The translations under genes were made by a program, and so were the position numbers. From positions 1-64,000 of the forward strand of contig CAZTMA010000007.1 in assembly GCA_964614645.1 (NCBI GenBank): a DNA stretch of 64,000 nucleotides, written 5' to 3'. How positions within the stretch are numbered: the stretch's first letter is position 1; every line of letters begins with the position of its first letter. Positions 24,899 through 33,307 of the stretch are shown piece by piece. This DNA comes from MWBF01 sp964614645. Lineage in GTDB: Bacteria; Chloroflexota; Anaerolineae; CG2-30-64-16. Under the pieces are notes generated by a model, which did no database searches, was not told the origin of the DNA, and saw only the letters and a program-made list of their open reading frames with translations.

Positions 24899-26377
24899 AT
24901 GGCAGAGCTTACCAATCGCGAGCGGATGCAGATTCAGCGCCAGGACATGCCGACGCAGGAGCCGGAAGTGCGCGCCGGCAACTTCGAGGAAGTGGCGCTC
25001 GGCCTGACGTGGGAGCTCGCGCGGCTGGAGGCCGAACGCTGTCTGCAGTGCGCCAAGCCGCATTGCGTCGAAGGCTGCCCGGTCGGCGTGACCATCCCGC
25101 AGTTCATCAAGGCGCTGCGCGAGGGCGACTTCGAGGGCGCAGTCGCCGCGATGCAGCAGAAGAACAACCTGCCCGCCATCTGTGGCCGCGTTTGCCCGCA
25201 GGAATCGCAGTGCGAGGCGTACTGCATCCTGGCGAAGAAGGGCCAATCGGTCGCTATCGGCCGGCTGGAGCGGTTCGTCGGTGACTACAGCATCCGCGAG
25301 AACAGCCATCCGCCCGTGCCCGCGCCGCCTACCGGCCGCAAGGTGGCCGTTGTCGGTTCCGGTCCTTCGGGCCTGACCTGCGCAATGGACCTGGCGAAGC
25401 TGGGGCACAAGGTGACCATCTTCGAGTCGTTGCACCTGCCCGGCGGGGTGCTCATCTACGGCATCCCGGAATTCCGCCTGCCGAAGAGCATCATCCAGGC
25501 CGAGCTGAAAAAGGCCGTCGATTACCTGGGCATCGAGCTGCGCACCGACCATGTCATCGGCAACACCTACACGATCGACGAGCTGCTCGAAGAGTACGAT
25601 GCCGTGTTCATGGGGACGGGCGCAGGCCTGCCGAGCTTCATGCGCATCCCCGGCATCAACCTGAACGGCGTGATGTCGGCCAACGAGTTCCTCACCCGCG
25701 TCAACCTGATGAAGGGCTACCGCTTCCCCGAGTATGACACGCCCGTCAAGGTCGGCAAGCATGTCGCCGTCATCGGCGCAGGCAACGTGGCCATGGACGC
25801 CGCGCGCAGCGCGCTGCGCCTGCAGACGCTGTATGCGGAGCGGCAACGGCTGACCGGCGAGAACGGTCACAGCGCGCGCGGCGAAGCGCATGTCGTCTAC
25901 CGCCGCTCCCGCGCGGAAGTGCCGGCCCGTGAGGAAGAATTCCACCACGCGGAAGAGGAAGGCGTCATCTTCGACTTCCTGACCAACCCGATCGCCATCC
26001 TGGGCGACGAGCAGGGCAACGCCCGGGCCATGCGCTGCATCCGCATGGAGCTGGGCGAGCCGGACGCGTCGGGACGGCGCTCACCCGTGCCGATCGAAGG
26101 TTCCGAGTTCGACATGCCCGTCGACACCGTTATCTTCGCGCTGGGCACGAGCCCCAACCCCATCGTCTTCACGGATGCGAAGGGGCTGGAGCGCACGAAG
26201 CACGGCACGGTGGTTGCCAACCCGGAAACCGGCCGCACCGACAAGCCCGGCGTCTGGGCAGGCGGCGATGTCGTCACCGGCGCGGCCACGGTCATCAGCG
26301 CGATGGGTGCGGGCAAGCGGGCCGCAGCCGACATGCACCAGTTCCTCAGCGACCCGGCGATGTGGGATATCGGATGA
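24899..26377 (+). CDS. nfnB: NADH-dependent ferredoxin-NADP oxidoreductase subunit B (NfnB/GltD-like)
   Basis: 492 residues. N-terminal Fe-S region with C-L-Q-C-x-x-x-x-C-x-x-x-C-P near 50 and C-G-R-V-C-P-x-x-x-x-C-x-x-x-C near 98. The FAD-binding G-S-G-P-S-G-L near 155 and the NADP-binding G-A-G-N-V-A-M-D-A-A near 300 are clear. The E-x-P-A-R-x-E-E segment of GltD-like proteins is present. Together with NfnA it links NADPH to reduced ferredoxin, which CODH/ACS and AcsV need. Confidence 0.93.
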   Translation: MAELTNRERMQIQRQDMPTQEPEVRAGNFEEVALGLTWELARLEAERCLQCAKPHCVEGCPVGVTIPQFIKALREGDFEGAVAAMQQKNNLPAICGRVCPQESQCEAYCILAKKGQSVAIGRLERFVGDYSIRENSHPPVPAPPTGRKVAVVGSGPSGLTCAMDLAKLGHKVTIFESLHLPGGVLIYGIPEFRLPKSIIQAELKKAVDYLGIELRTDHVIGNTYTIDELLEEYDAVFMGTGAGLPSFMRIPGINLNGVMSANEFLTRVNLMKGYRFPEYDTPVKVGKHVAVIGAGNVAMDAARSALRLQTLYAERQRLTGENGHSARGEAHVVYRRSRAEVPAREEEFHHAEEEGVIFDFLTNPIAILGDEQGNARAMRCIRMELGEPDASGRRSPVPIEGSEFDMPVDTVIFALGTSPNPIVFTDAKGLERTKHGTVVANPETGRTDKPGVWAGGDVVTGAATVISAMGAGKRAAADMHQFLSDPAMWDIG

Positions 26378-26384
26378 CAACGAC

Positions 26385-26465
26385 AGTTACAGGTTGGAAA
26401 GTTGCAGGTTGCACGTTGCCGCAGCAGCCGCCAACCTGCAACCTTCAAACCTGAAACGTATAACC
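26385..26465. repeat. Palindromic repeat (GGTTGCAGGTT family) between nfnB and acsV
   Basis: GTTACAGGTTGGAAAGTTGC with a further GGTTGC unit pairs with the CCAACCTGCAACCTTCAAAC segment near 26430-26455. It resembles the copy at 6783-6894. Confidence 0.6.
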
Positions 26466-26469
26466 TTAC

Positions 26470-28512
26470 ATGGCTAACTACACCATTCACTTTGAACCCG
26501 GCGGCGTGACCGTCGAAATGCCCGGCGGAACCACGCTGGGCGAAGCGGCGCGCAAGGCTGGGTTCGACATTAACCAGCCCTGCGGTGGGCAGGGGCGCTG
26601 CGGACGCTGTGCGGTCATCGTGGACGACAGCCGTTCCGCCGTTCGCCGCCGGTCCACCATGCGCCTCTCCGATGAGGATGTCGCGGCCGGTTATGCCCTC
26701 GCCTGCCAGACGGTCATCGAGGGCGACGTGTGGGTCACCGTGCCGCCGCAAGAGGTCATCGAGCGGCGCCTCACCACGCAAAAGGCAGCGGCCCGCGTCG
26801 AAGTGCCCTTCGAATATGACCCGGCCCGCCATCAATCTATCCGGCGCTACGCCCTTCGGCTCGATCCTCCCGACTATGCGGACCAAACCGATGACTGGTC
26901 GCGCGTGACCCGCGAGCTGTCCCGCCTCGGCCTGCCCGCGCCGCGCACCAGCCTGACCGTCCTGCGCAGCATGGGCGGCATTCTGCGCGGCGCCGACGCT
27001 GCTTCAGGCGAGAACGCCGCCGGCGACACCGCGACCGCGCCTCCGCCGGCCAATGGATCAGGCGAGGAGGGCATTGTCTCCACGCCATACGAGCCGTGGG
27101 AGGTCACTGCGGTCGTGGCGCTCGACACGTGGGATCAGCCGGATGGTCCGCCGGAGGTGCTCGCCCTGCTGCCCGGCGACCAGGCCGACCGCAATTTCGG
27201 CGCCGCGGTCGACATCGGCACGACCACTGTCACCGTCTGGCTCGTGGACCTGGAAAGCGGCGAGGTGGTGGCTCAGGCCAGCGATTACAACGGCCAGATT
27301 GCGCGCGGGGAGGACGTCATCTCGCGCATCATCTACGCGCGCAAGCCCGAGAACCTGGTTGAGCTGCAGGGCCTCGTGGTCGGCACGATCAACCGGCTCC
27401 TCGTCGCAGCCTGCAAGCAGGTCAACGCCCGGCCCGACGAGGTCTTCAAGTTCACCATCGCGGCCAATCCCACGATGATGCACCTGCTGTTGAGCATCCC
27501 GCCCGACCAGATTCGCCTGGCGCCCTTTATTCCGGCGGTCAACCATACACCGACGCTGACCGCGGGCGAATTGGGGCTGGCCTCACACCCGCAGGCCCTG
27601 GTGGACTGTCTGCCCGGCGTGGCGAGCTACGTGGGCGCGGACATCAGTGCGGGCGTGCTGAGCACGGGCATGGATGAGGCCGCCGAGCTGACGCTGTTCA
27701 TCGACGTGGGCACGAACGGCGAGACCGTGCTGGGCAACGCCGACTGGCTCGTCACCTGCGCCTGCTCCGCAGGCCCCGCCTTTGAGGGCGGCGGCGTCGA
27801 ATACGGCATGCGCGCCACCGCAGGCGCGATCGAGGAAGTCTGGATCAGCGATGAGACGCTGGAACCGGCCTACCGTGTCATCGGTCGCGAGGGCGAGAAA
27901 CCCAAGGGCATTTGCGGTTCCGGGCTCCTGGGGCTGCTAGCCGAGATGTTTGTGACCGGCGTCGTAGATAAAGTGGGCAATCTCCGGGTGGGCCGCTCAC
28001 CCCGCATTCGCGAGGGCGAGCATGGCTTCGAATATGTCGTCGCGTGGGGCAGCGAGACCGCGCATGGCCGCGACATCGCCATCAGCAAGATTGACATCGA
28101 CAACCTCATGCGCGCGAAGGCCGCCATCTACGCAGGGTTTACGGTCATGGCGCAGAGCGTCGGCGTGGACCTGGCCGATGTCTCGCAGATGCTCATCGGC
28201 GGCTCCTTCGGCCAGTACATCAACGTCGAGAAGGCCGTCCAGATTGGCCTGCTGCCCGACCTGCCCGCGCCGCCCGGCAGCGCCTCGCCGTGGGATCGCT
28301 TCCGCTTCCTCGGCAACACCTCGATTCGCGGGGCATACAGGGCTTTGCTGCGCCGCGACGTGCGCGCGCATCTGTCCGAGGTCGCGCAAACCATGACGTA
28401 TCTCGAACTCTCGGCGGACAACAGCTTCTACGACGCATTCACCTCCGCGCTGTTCCTGCCGCATACGGATGTATCGCAATTCCCGTCGGTACAGGCCGTT
28501 TTATCCGGCTGA
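26470..28512 (+). CDS. acsV: Corrinoid protein reductive activase (AcsV/RACo family)
   Basis: 680 residues. A plant-type [2Fe-2S] domain with C38, C44 and C47 plus a Cys in Y-A-L-A-C-Q-T. A linker with a Gly/Ala/Pro-rich insert (about 175-200) leads to an ASKHA-fold ATPase-like domain with A-V-D-I-G-T-T-T-V near 240, D-V-G-T-N-G-E near 415 and C-G-S-G-L near 478. It reactivates the corrinoid Fe-S protein by ATP-driven reduction from Co(II) to Co(I). The position between nfnB and cooC is that of acetogen clusters. Confidence 0.93.
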   Translation: MANYTIHFEPGGVTVEMPGGTTLGEAARKAGFDINQPCGGQGRCGRCAVIVDDSRSAVRRRSTMRLSDEDVAAGYALACQTVIEGDVWVTVPPQEVIERRLTTQKAAARVEVPFEYDPARHQSIRRYALRLDPPDYADQTDDWSRVTRELSRLGLPAPRTSLTVLRSMGGILRGADAASGENAAGDTATAPPPANGSGEEGIVSTPYEPWEVTAVVALDTWDQPDGPPEVLALLPGDQADRNFGAAVDIGTTTVTVWLVDLESGEVVAQASDYNGQIARGEDVISRIIYARKPENLVELQGLVVGTINRLLVAACKQVNARPDEVFKFTIAANPTMMHLLLSIPPDQIRLAPFIPAVNHTPTLTAGELGLASHPQALVDCLPGVASYVGADISAGVLSTGMDEAAELTLFIDVGTNGETVLGNADWLVTCACSAGPAFEGGGVEYGMRATAGAIEEVWISDETLEPAYRVIGREGEKPKGICGSGLLGLLAEMFVTGVVDKVGNLRVGRSPRIREGEHGFEYVVAWGSETAHGRDIAISKIDIDNLMRAKAAIYAGFTVMAQSVGVDLADVSQMLIGGSFGQYINVEKAVQIGLLPDLPAPPGSASPWDRFRFLGNTSIRGAYRALLRRDVRAHLSEVAQTMTYLELSADNSFYDAFTSALFLPHTDVSQFPSVQAVLSG

Positions 28513-28525
28513 AGAGGGGCAAACG

Positions 28526-28567
28526 GTGGTAAAATACCAGTGGTAGAATACCAGTGGTAAACTACCA
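28526..28567 (+). promoter_or_regulatory. Three tandem 14-bp palindromic units before the GNAT-cooC genes
   Basis: Units at 28526-28539, 28540-28553 and 28554-28567 read GTGGTAAAATACCA, GTGGTAGAATACCA and GTGGTAAACTACCA. Each is TGGTA-N3-TACCA, a small dyad. TAAAAT and TAGAAT inside units 1 and 2 resemble -10 boxes. They look like a three-site operator or overlapping promoters. Confidence 0.6.
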
Positions 28568-28619
28568 GGGCTAGAACACTCCGTAGGCCCCCTCAACGCT
28601 TGCCAGTAGGAGGAATCGC

Positions 28620-29201
28620 ATGGTCACGGTCGTGGAGTCAGCAGACCAGCTTACAAACTATCGCCACCTCGTCACGCTGCCTGATGGGCTGCGCGTCCTG
28701 CTCCGGCCGTTGGTTGCCAAAGACCGTGACGCGTTGGTGGCGTTGTTCGCCAACCTGCCGCCTGAAGAGACCCAGGTCTTCCGCAGCAACATCACCAATA
28801 TGGAGCTGGTGGCAAGCTGGGCCGAGAAACCGGACTACACGCGCGTCTTCCCGCTGGTGGCGCTCGTCGGTGAGCGCATCGTAGGGAACTCGACGCTCCA
28901 CCTGGGCAGCGGCTTCACGCGGCACATTGCGGAGACGCGCATCTTCCTGGCACGCGAATTCCGGCGCCGGGGCATCGGGTCGGCCATGATTCGCAGCCAG
29001 CTCGAAATTGCCCGCAAGCTGGGCCTCCACCAGGTCATTGCGGAGGTCGTCGAGAGCCGGCCCCAGGTCATCCATGCCTTCGAACGCTTGGGCTTTGAGC
29101 GCCAGTTTGCGTGGAAGGACCTCTTTATGACGGCCGAGGGAGAGACGCTCGACATGATCGTGCTGGTAAACTATCTCAAACGACCGGGGGAACTGTTCTG
29201 A
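28620..29201 (+). CDS. GNAT N-acetyltransferase
   Basis: 193 residues. GNAT fold with the acetyl-CoA pocket motif R-R-R-G-I-G-S-A-M-I near 122 and a C-terminal F-E-R-L-G-F-E-R motif. The substrate is unknown. It starts after AGGAGG, and its TGA overlaps the cooC start (TGATG), so the two are translationally coupled. Acetylation of a cluster protein is a possible role but only inferred from context. Confidence 0.85.
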   Translation: MVTVVESADQLTNYRHLVTLPDGLRVLLRPLVAKDRDALVALFANLPPEETQVFRSNITNMELVASWAEKPDYTRVFPLVALVGERIVGNSTLHLGSGFTRHIAETRIFLAREFRRRGIGSAMIRSQLEIARKLGLHQVIAEVVESRPQVIHAFERLGFERQFAWKDLFMTAEGETLDMIVLVNYLKRPGELF

Positions 29202-29947
29202 TGACGATGACGATCGCGGTCGCCGGCAAGGGCGGAACGGGCAAGACCACGTTCTGCGGCCTGCTGGTCCGCTACCTGATAGCTCACAAGGGCGGCAAGA
29301 TTCTGGCGATTGACGCCGACCCGTCCAGCAACCTGCATCTCGTACTCGGATTGAACCTGACACAGACCATCGGTGACATCCGCGAGGAGGCGCGCGCGGG
29401 CGTGGCGCCCGGCCAGACGCGCCAGGACTTCCTGGGCTATGCCGTGCGCATGGCCGTCGAAGAAGGCGACGACTTCGACCTGCTGGCCATGGGTCGCCCC
29501 GAAGGCCAGGGCTGCTATTGTGCGGCGAACCACATGCTGCGCGACATCATGGACGGCATCAACCGCGGCTACGACTGGGTGGTGATGGACAACGAGGCGG
29601 GCATGGAGCACCTGAGCCGCCGCACGACGCGCGATGTCGACCACCTGATCCTCGTCAGCGACGCCAGCATGCGCGGCATGGTCGCGGCGGAGGCGATGGT
29701 CGGGCTGAGCAAGGACCTGGAGGTGCGGGTCCGCAACACGCATCTGATTATCAACCGGGTGCAGGGCGACCTGACCCCGGCGCTGCAGGCGAAGGCCGAG
29801 GGCATGGGTGTGCCGCTGCTGGCTGCACTGCCCTATGACCCGCTCATTGCAGAGTATGACAGCGAGGGCCGCGCGCTGATCGAGCTGCCCGATGACGCGC
29901 TCATCAGCCGGGCCGTCGCGGAGGTCGCACGGCAGTTGGTGGGTTAG
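29201..29947 (+). CDS. cooC: CooC-type nickel-insertion ATPase for CODH/ACS
   Basis: 248 residues. MinD/SIMIBI-class ATPase with P-loop G-K-G-G-T-G-K-T-T at residues 9-17 and D-A-D-P-S-S-N near 43. G-C-Y-C-A-A-N-H near 105 supplies the Cys-x-Cys pair used to bind nickel in CooC dimers. V-M-D-N-E-A-G-M-E-H-L is also typical. It matures the C-cluster of CODH or the nickel site of ACS. Confidence 0.93.
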   Translation: MTMTIAVAGKGGTGKTTFCGLLVRYLIAHKGGKILAIDADPSSNLHLVLGLNLTQTIGDIREEARAGVAPGQTRQDFLGYAVRMAVEEGDDFDLLAMGRPEGQGCYCAANHMLRDIMDGINRGYDWVVMDNEAGMEHLSRRTTRDVDHLILVSDASMRGMVAAEAMVGLSKDLEVRVRNTHLIINRVQGDLTPALQAKAEGMGVPLLAALPYDPLIAEYDSEGRALIELPDDALISRAVAEVARQLVG

Positions 29948-30027
29948 GACAAGGGCCAAACCGTCCCCTTCTTCCTGGCGCTCTTTGCGCCTTTGCGTGA
30001 GATGAACTGACTCTCAAGGAGGACGCC

Positions 30028-30813
30028 ATGCAAGAGGAACTCTACCGTTCAATCGGCAACCTGCTCGCCAGCGCGGATGCGGATGATGTCGAGCGCGGGC
30101 TGGAAACCATACGGGCGCACATGCACCGCATGACCGAGGAAGAAGGCGGCCGGTTCCTCGAGATGGTCTCCGCGCTCTTCTACGTGGACCCGCTGGACCG
30201 GCCCGATCTCGTCCCGGCGCTGGAGGACGCTTTCGCGCTCGTTGGCAACTTCGGCAAGTGGGCCATTCCTGCCCTGATCCAGAACCTGGAAGCGAGCGAT
30301 GTGAAGGCCCAGATGGCAGTGGCCCAGGTGTTGGGCCGGATGGGCACGGACGCGATCGCGCCACTCATCACAGAGTATCACGAGGCCTGCCCCGAGGCAT
30401 CCTGTCGCGCGTTCATTCTCTACGCGCTCGGCAAGGTCAAATCACCGAAGATCCTCGATGCTGTGCCCGTCGCCCTGGAAGCGGCCGCTTCGCCTGAGGT
30501 GGAGCTGCGCGACAGCGCAACCCGCGCGCTGGGCAAGTTCGTCGAGTCCATCCCTGCCGGCCATCTGCCCGCCGGGCTGCGCCAGAGTGTTGTCGAGCAA
30601 CTCCAGGCAAACCTGGCGGATGCCAGCCCGGCGATCCGGGCGAAAGCCGTCCGCAGCCTCGGCAAGCTCGCCAAATACGGCCACCTGACCCATGACGAGT
30701 GCAGCGCTCTGGCTGAGACGTGCCGCCACTTGCTCGGAGAAGATGAGCACTTTGCGTGGGACCGCGCGTATGTCGTACGCAAAGAGGCCAAGGAAGCGCT
30801 GCAGTACACCTAG
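30028..30813 (+). CDS. HEAT-repeat protein of unknown function
   Basis: 261 residues, alpha-helical. From about 70 there are HEAT-like repeats with recurring A-I-P-A-L-I, D-V-K-A-Q-M-A-V-A-Q-V-L-G and A-I-R-A-K-A-V-R-S-L-G-K-L patterns. No catalytic residues are evident. AAGGAGGACG precedes the ATG. It sits between cooC and acsE in the same orientation, so it may be a scaffold or maturation factor of the pathway; this is inference from context. Confidence 0.7.
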   Translation: MQEELYRSIGNLLASADADDVERGLETIRAHMHRMTEEEGGRFLEMVSALFYVDPLDRPDLVPALEDAFALVGNFGKWAIPALIQNLEASDVKAQMAVAQVLGRMGTDAIAPLITEYHEACPEASCRAFILYALGKVKSPKILDAVPVALEAAASPEVELRDSATRALGKFVESIPAGHLPAGLRQSVVEQLQANLADASPAIRAKAVRSLGKLAKYGHLTHDECSALAETCRHLLGEDEHFAWDRAYVVRKEAKEALQYT

Positions 30814-30839
30814 ACACCATCCACCGAGGAGGAAGTTTC

Positions 30840-31811
30840 ATGCGTATCATCGGCGAAAATATCCACATCCTGTCCCCCAGAGTCAAAGAAGCGGTGGGGT
30901 ACGCAGTCGATGCGTGGAACAAAGAAGGGCTGACAGACACGGAACGCGAAGAGCTGCTGGCCCGTGCCCGCACGTTCTTCCAGGATTCGGCGCGCCGCCA
31001 GGTTGAGGCAGGCGCGTGGGCCGTGGACCTGAACATCGGGCCCCAGAAGAAGAATGGCGTCCGGCTGCTGCCCTGGCTGGTGCAGACCGTGCAGGAGGCG
31101 GTGGACGTGCCGCTGTGCCTGGACACCACCAATCTGGCCGCCATCGAGGCCGCGTGCGAAGTCGTCAAACAGCAGCCGATCATCAACTCCACCTCCGCAG
31201 AGCCGGAGCGGCTGGAGAATGTCCCGCTGGTCGCAGCCAAGTACAACACCAGACTGATTGCCCTGACGATGCGCAGCGAAGGCATCCCGGTGAGCGCGGA
31301 GGAGCGAGTCAACATCGCATTGGAACAGCTCATCCCGCGCTGGGAAGAAGTGGGCATGCCGCTGGAAGACCTGATTATCGACCCCCTGGTGCTGACCGTG
31401 AGCGGCTGCCAGCAGTACGTGCCGGAGTGCATCGAGGCGGTCCGCATCCTCAAGGTGACCGGCGCAGACGTGCAGGTCGGGCTCAGCAACGTATCGAACG
31501 CCGTGCCCAACGAGATGCGCCCGCTCATCAACCGCGTGTACTGCGTCATGTTGATGGGCGCGGGCCTGGACACGATGATCGCGGACCCGCTGGACGCCAA
31601 GCAGAACGAGTTCATCCGCATCGTCGAGGAGCGGGATGACAGCACGGCCATCGGCCGGCTGCTCCTGAACCTGCACGATGCCGTGGCCGCACAGGAAGAA
31701 CTCTCCCAGGACCAGGTCGATTTCTCCGATCCGGAGCAGGCCGCCATCTGGAAGACCGTCCAGATTCTGCTGAACAAGGTGATTTACGCCGATTCGTACC
31801 TTCGCGTATAA
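30840..31811 (+). CDS. acsE: Methyltetrahydrofolate:corrinoid/iron-sulfur protein methyltransferase
   Basis: 323 residues. TIM-barrel pterin-binding methyltransferase that moves the methyl group of CH3-H4folate to Co(I) of AcsCD. Family marks are I-G-E-N-I-H near the start, D-L-N-I-G-P near 63, C-L-D-T-T-N near 95, I-I-N-S-T-S-A-E near 115, D-P-L-V-L-T-V near 180 and G-L-S-N-V-S-N near 215. The start at 30840 follows GAGGAGGAAG. It is somewhat longer than the Moorella MeTr at its C-terminus. Confidence 0.95.
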   Translation: MRIIGENIHILSPRVKEAVGYAVDAWNKEGLTDTEREELLARARTFFQDSARRQVEAGAWAVDLNIGPQKKNGVRLLPWLVQTVQEAVDVPLCLDTTNLAAIEAACEVVKQQPIINSTSAEPERLENVPLVAAKYNTRLIALTMRSEGIPVSAEERVNIALEQLIPRWEEVGMPLEDLIIDPLVLTVSGCQQYVPECIEAVRILKVTGADVQVGLSNVSNAVPNEMRPLINRVYCVMLMGAGLDTMIADPLDAKQNEFIRIVEERDDSTAIGRLLLNLHDAVAAQEELSQDQVDFSDPEQAAIWKTVQILLNKVIYADSYLRV

Positions 31812-31828
31812 CAGAGCAAGGAGCTTGC

Positions 31829-32716
31829 ATGACTGCCAAGATTATCGACGGGAAAGCTGTGGCCGAAGCCGTCCGCCAGGAGGCTGCGGATGAAGTAGCC
31901 GTGCTGAGGCAGCAGTATGGGGTCGTCCCAACGCTGGCCGCGGTGCTGGTAGGCGAGAATCCGGCGTCGCAGACGTACGTCAGCTCCAAGGGCAAGGCCT
32001 GCGAGGCAGCGGGCATGGGTTCCGTGACCCATCGCCTGCCGGCGACGGCAACCCAGCAGGAGGTCGAGGACCTGGTGCGCGCGCTCAACGCGGACCCAGC
32101 CATCAACGGCATCCTCGTGCAGTTGCCGCTGCCCAAGGGGCTGAACGAGCAGGCCGTGCTGGACCTCATCAGCCTGGACAAGGATGTGGATGGGTTCCAT
32201 CCCATGAACATCGGCCAGTTGGTGATGAAGGGCCGCGTCCCGCAGTTCATCCCCTGCACTCCCGCGGGCTGCATCGAACTACTGGTCCGCTCCGGCATCA
32301 CGATTGCGGGCGCTGATGCAGTCGTCGTGGGCCGCAGTAACATCGTGGGCATCCCGGTCGCGGCGCTGCTGAACAACGCAGATGCTACCGTAACCATCTG
32401 CCACAGCCGCACCAAGAACCTGCCCGACGTTGTGCGCCGCGCGGACATCGTCGTGGCTGCCATCGGCCGGCCGGAATTCGTACGCGGCGACTGGCTCAAG
32501 CCCGGCGCGGCGGTCATCGATGTGGGCATCAACCGGATCGAAGACCCCTCCAAGAAGAGCGGATTCCGTCTCGTCGGCGACGTCTGCTACAACGAGGCCG
32601 TGGAGGTGGCGGGCGCGATTACACCCGTTCCCGGCGGCGTCGGCCCGATGACCATTGCCATGCTCTTGAAGAATACGGTCCGCGGGTATAAACTACAACA
32701 CGGCATTGGCTCGTAA
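31829..32716 (+). CDS. folD: Methylenetetrahydrofolate dehydrogenase/cyclohydrolase
   Basis: 295 residues, normal FolD length. Interconverts methenyl-, methylene- and formyl-H4folate in the methyl branch. Visible are Y-V-S-S-K-G-K-A-C near 50 (catalytic Lys), I-L-V-Q-L-P-L-P-K-G, D-K-D-V-D-G-F-H-P and G-R-S-N-I-V-G-I-P-V for the nucleotide, and the final P-V-P-G-G-V-G-P-M-T. The ribosome-binding site is AAGGAG. Confidence 0.96.
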   Translation: MTAKIIDGKAVAEAVRQEAADEVAVLRQQYGVVPTLAAVLVGENPASQTYVSSKGKACEAAGMGSVTHRLPATATQQEVEDLVRALNADPAINGILVQLPLPKGLNEQAVLDLISLDKDVDGFHPMNIGQLVMKGRVPQFIPCTPAGCIELLVRSGITIAGADAVVVGRSNIVGIPVAALLNNADATVTICHSRTKNLPDVVRRADIVVAAIGRPEFVRGDWLKPGAAVIDVGINRIEDPSKKSGFRLVGDVCYNEAVEVAGAITPVPGGVGPMTIAMLLKNTVRGYKLQHGIGS

Positions 32717-32773
32717 CGGTCAGGCGGCAAACCTGTCGTCACTGCGATCCAAATAGCCCAGGGAGCCATGTAG

Positions 32774-33307
32774 ATGTCATTACGCAGCTATCTCCAGGAC
32801 CGGCCCATGCCGCTGGTATGGGCCTGGAAACTGACCGAAAAGGCGCTTCTGCTGATGCGGCCGCTGTTCGCCCGCGTCGGCATGGAGCGCTCCTCGCACA
32901 TCGTCAAGCTGCCGGAAGAGCTGATCAAAGGTGCGCTGTTCAATTGCCAGGATTGCGCCCAGTGCGTCCTGCACTATTCGGGCATGACCTGCCCGATGAA
33001 CTGCCCGAAGAACCTGCGCAACGGCCCGTGCGGCGGCGTAAGGCTGAACGGCAACTGCGAAGTCAAGCCGGAGATGGAGTGCGTCTGGGTCGCGGCGGTC
33101 CGCCGTGCAGCGAAGACACCCTACGCGCACGAGATCTACCGCCTCAACCCGCCCGTGGACTGGCGGCTCAAGGGCCAGGCGTCGTGGGTGACGTTCGCGC
33201 TGGGGCGCGACCAGGTCACGACCGGCAGCGATACGAAGATGCGCTACGCCACCGAATCGATTGCCGGAAGAAACCCGGTTTCTGAAGGGCAGGAGACGCC
33301 ACGATGA
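32774..33307 (+). CDS. metV: MetV-like zinc/Fe-S partner of methylene-H4folate reductase
   Basis: 177 residues. The Cys-rich core (about 55-105) with C-Q-D-C-A-Q-C, C-P-M-N-C-P, G-P-C-G-G and later Cys residues matches the MTHFR C-terminal zinc-binding family, MetV of acetogens. MetV forms a complex with MetF and is thought to pass electrons to it. Its stop overlaps the metF start (ATGA), consistent with stoichiometric production. Confidence 0.88.
   Translation: MSLRSYLQDRPMPLVWAWKLTEKALLLMRPLFARVGMERSSHIVKLPEELIKGALFNCQDCAQCVLHYSGMTCPMNCPKNLRNGPCGGVRLNGNCEVKPEMECVWVAAVRRAAKTPYAHEIYRLNPPVDWRLKGQASWVTFALGRDQVTTGSDTKMRYATESIAGRNPVSEGQETPR

Noticed and set aside
28526..28567. CRISPR-like array
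   Set aside because: The 14-bp units are contiguous without spacers and no cas genes are present.
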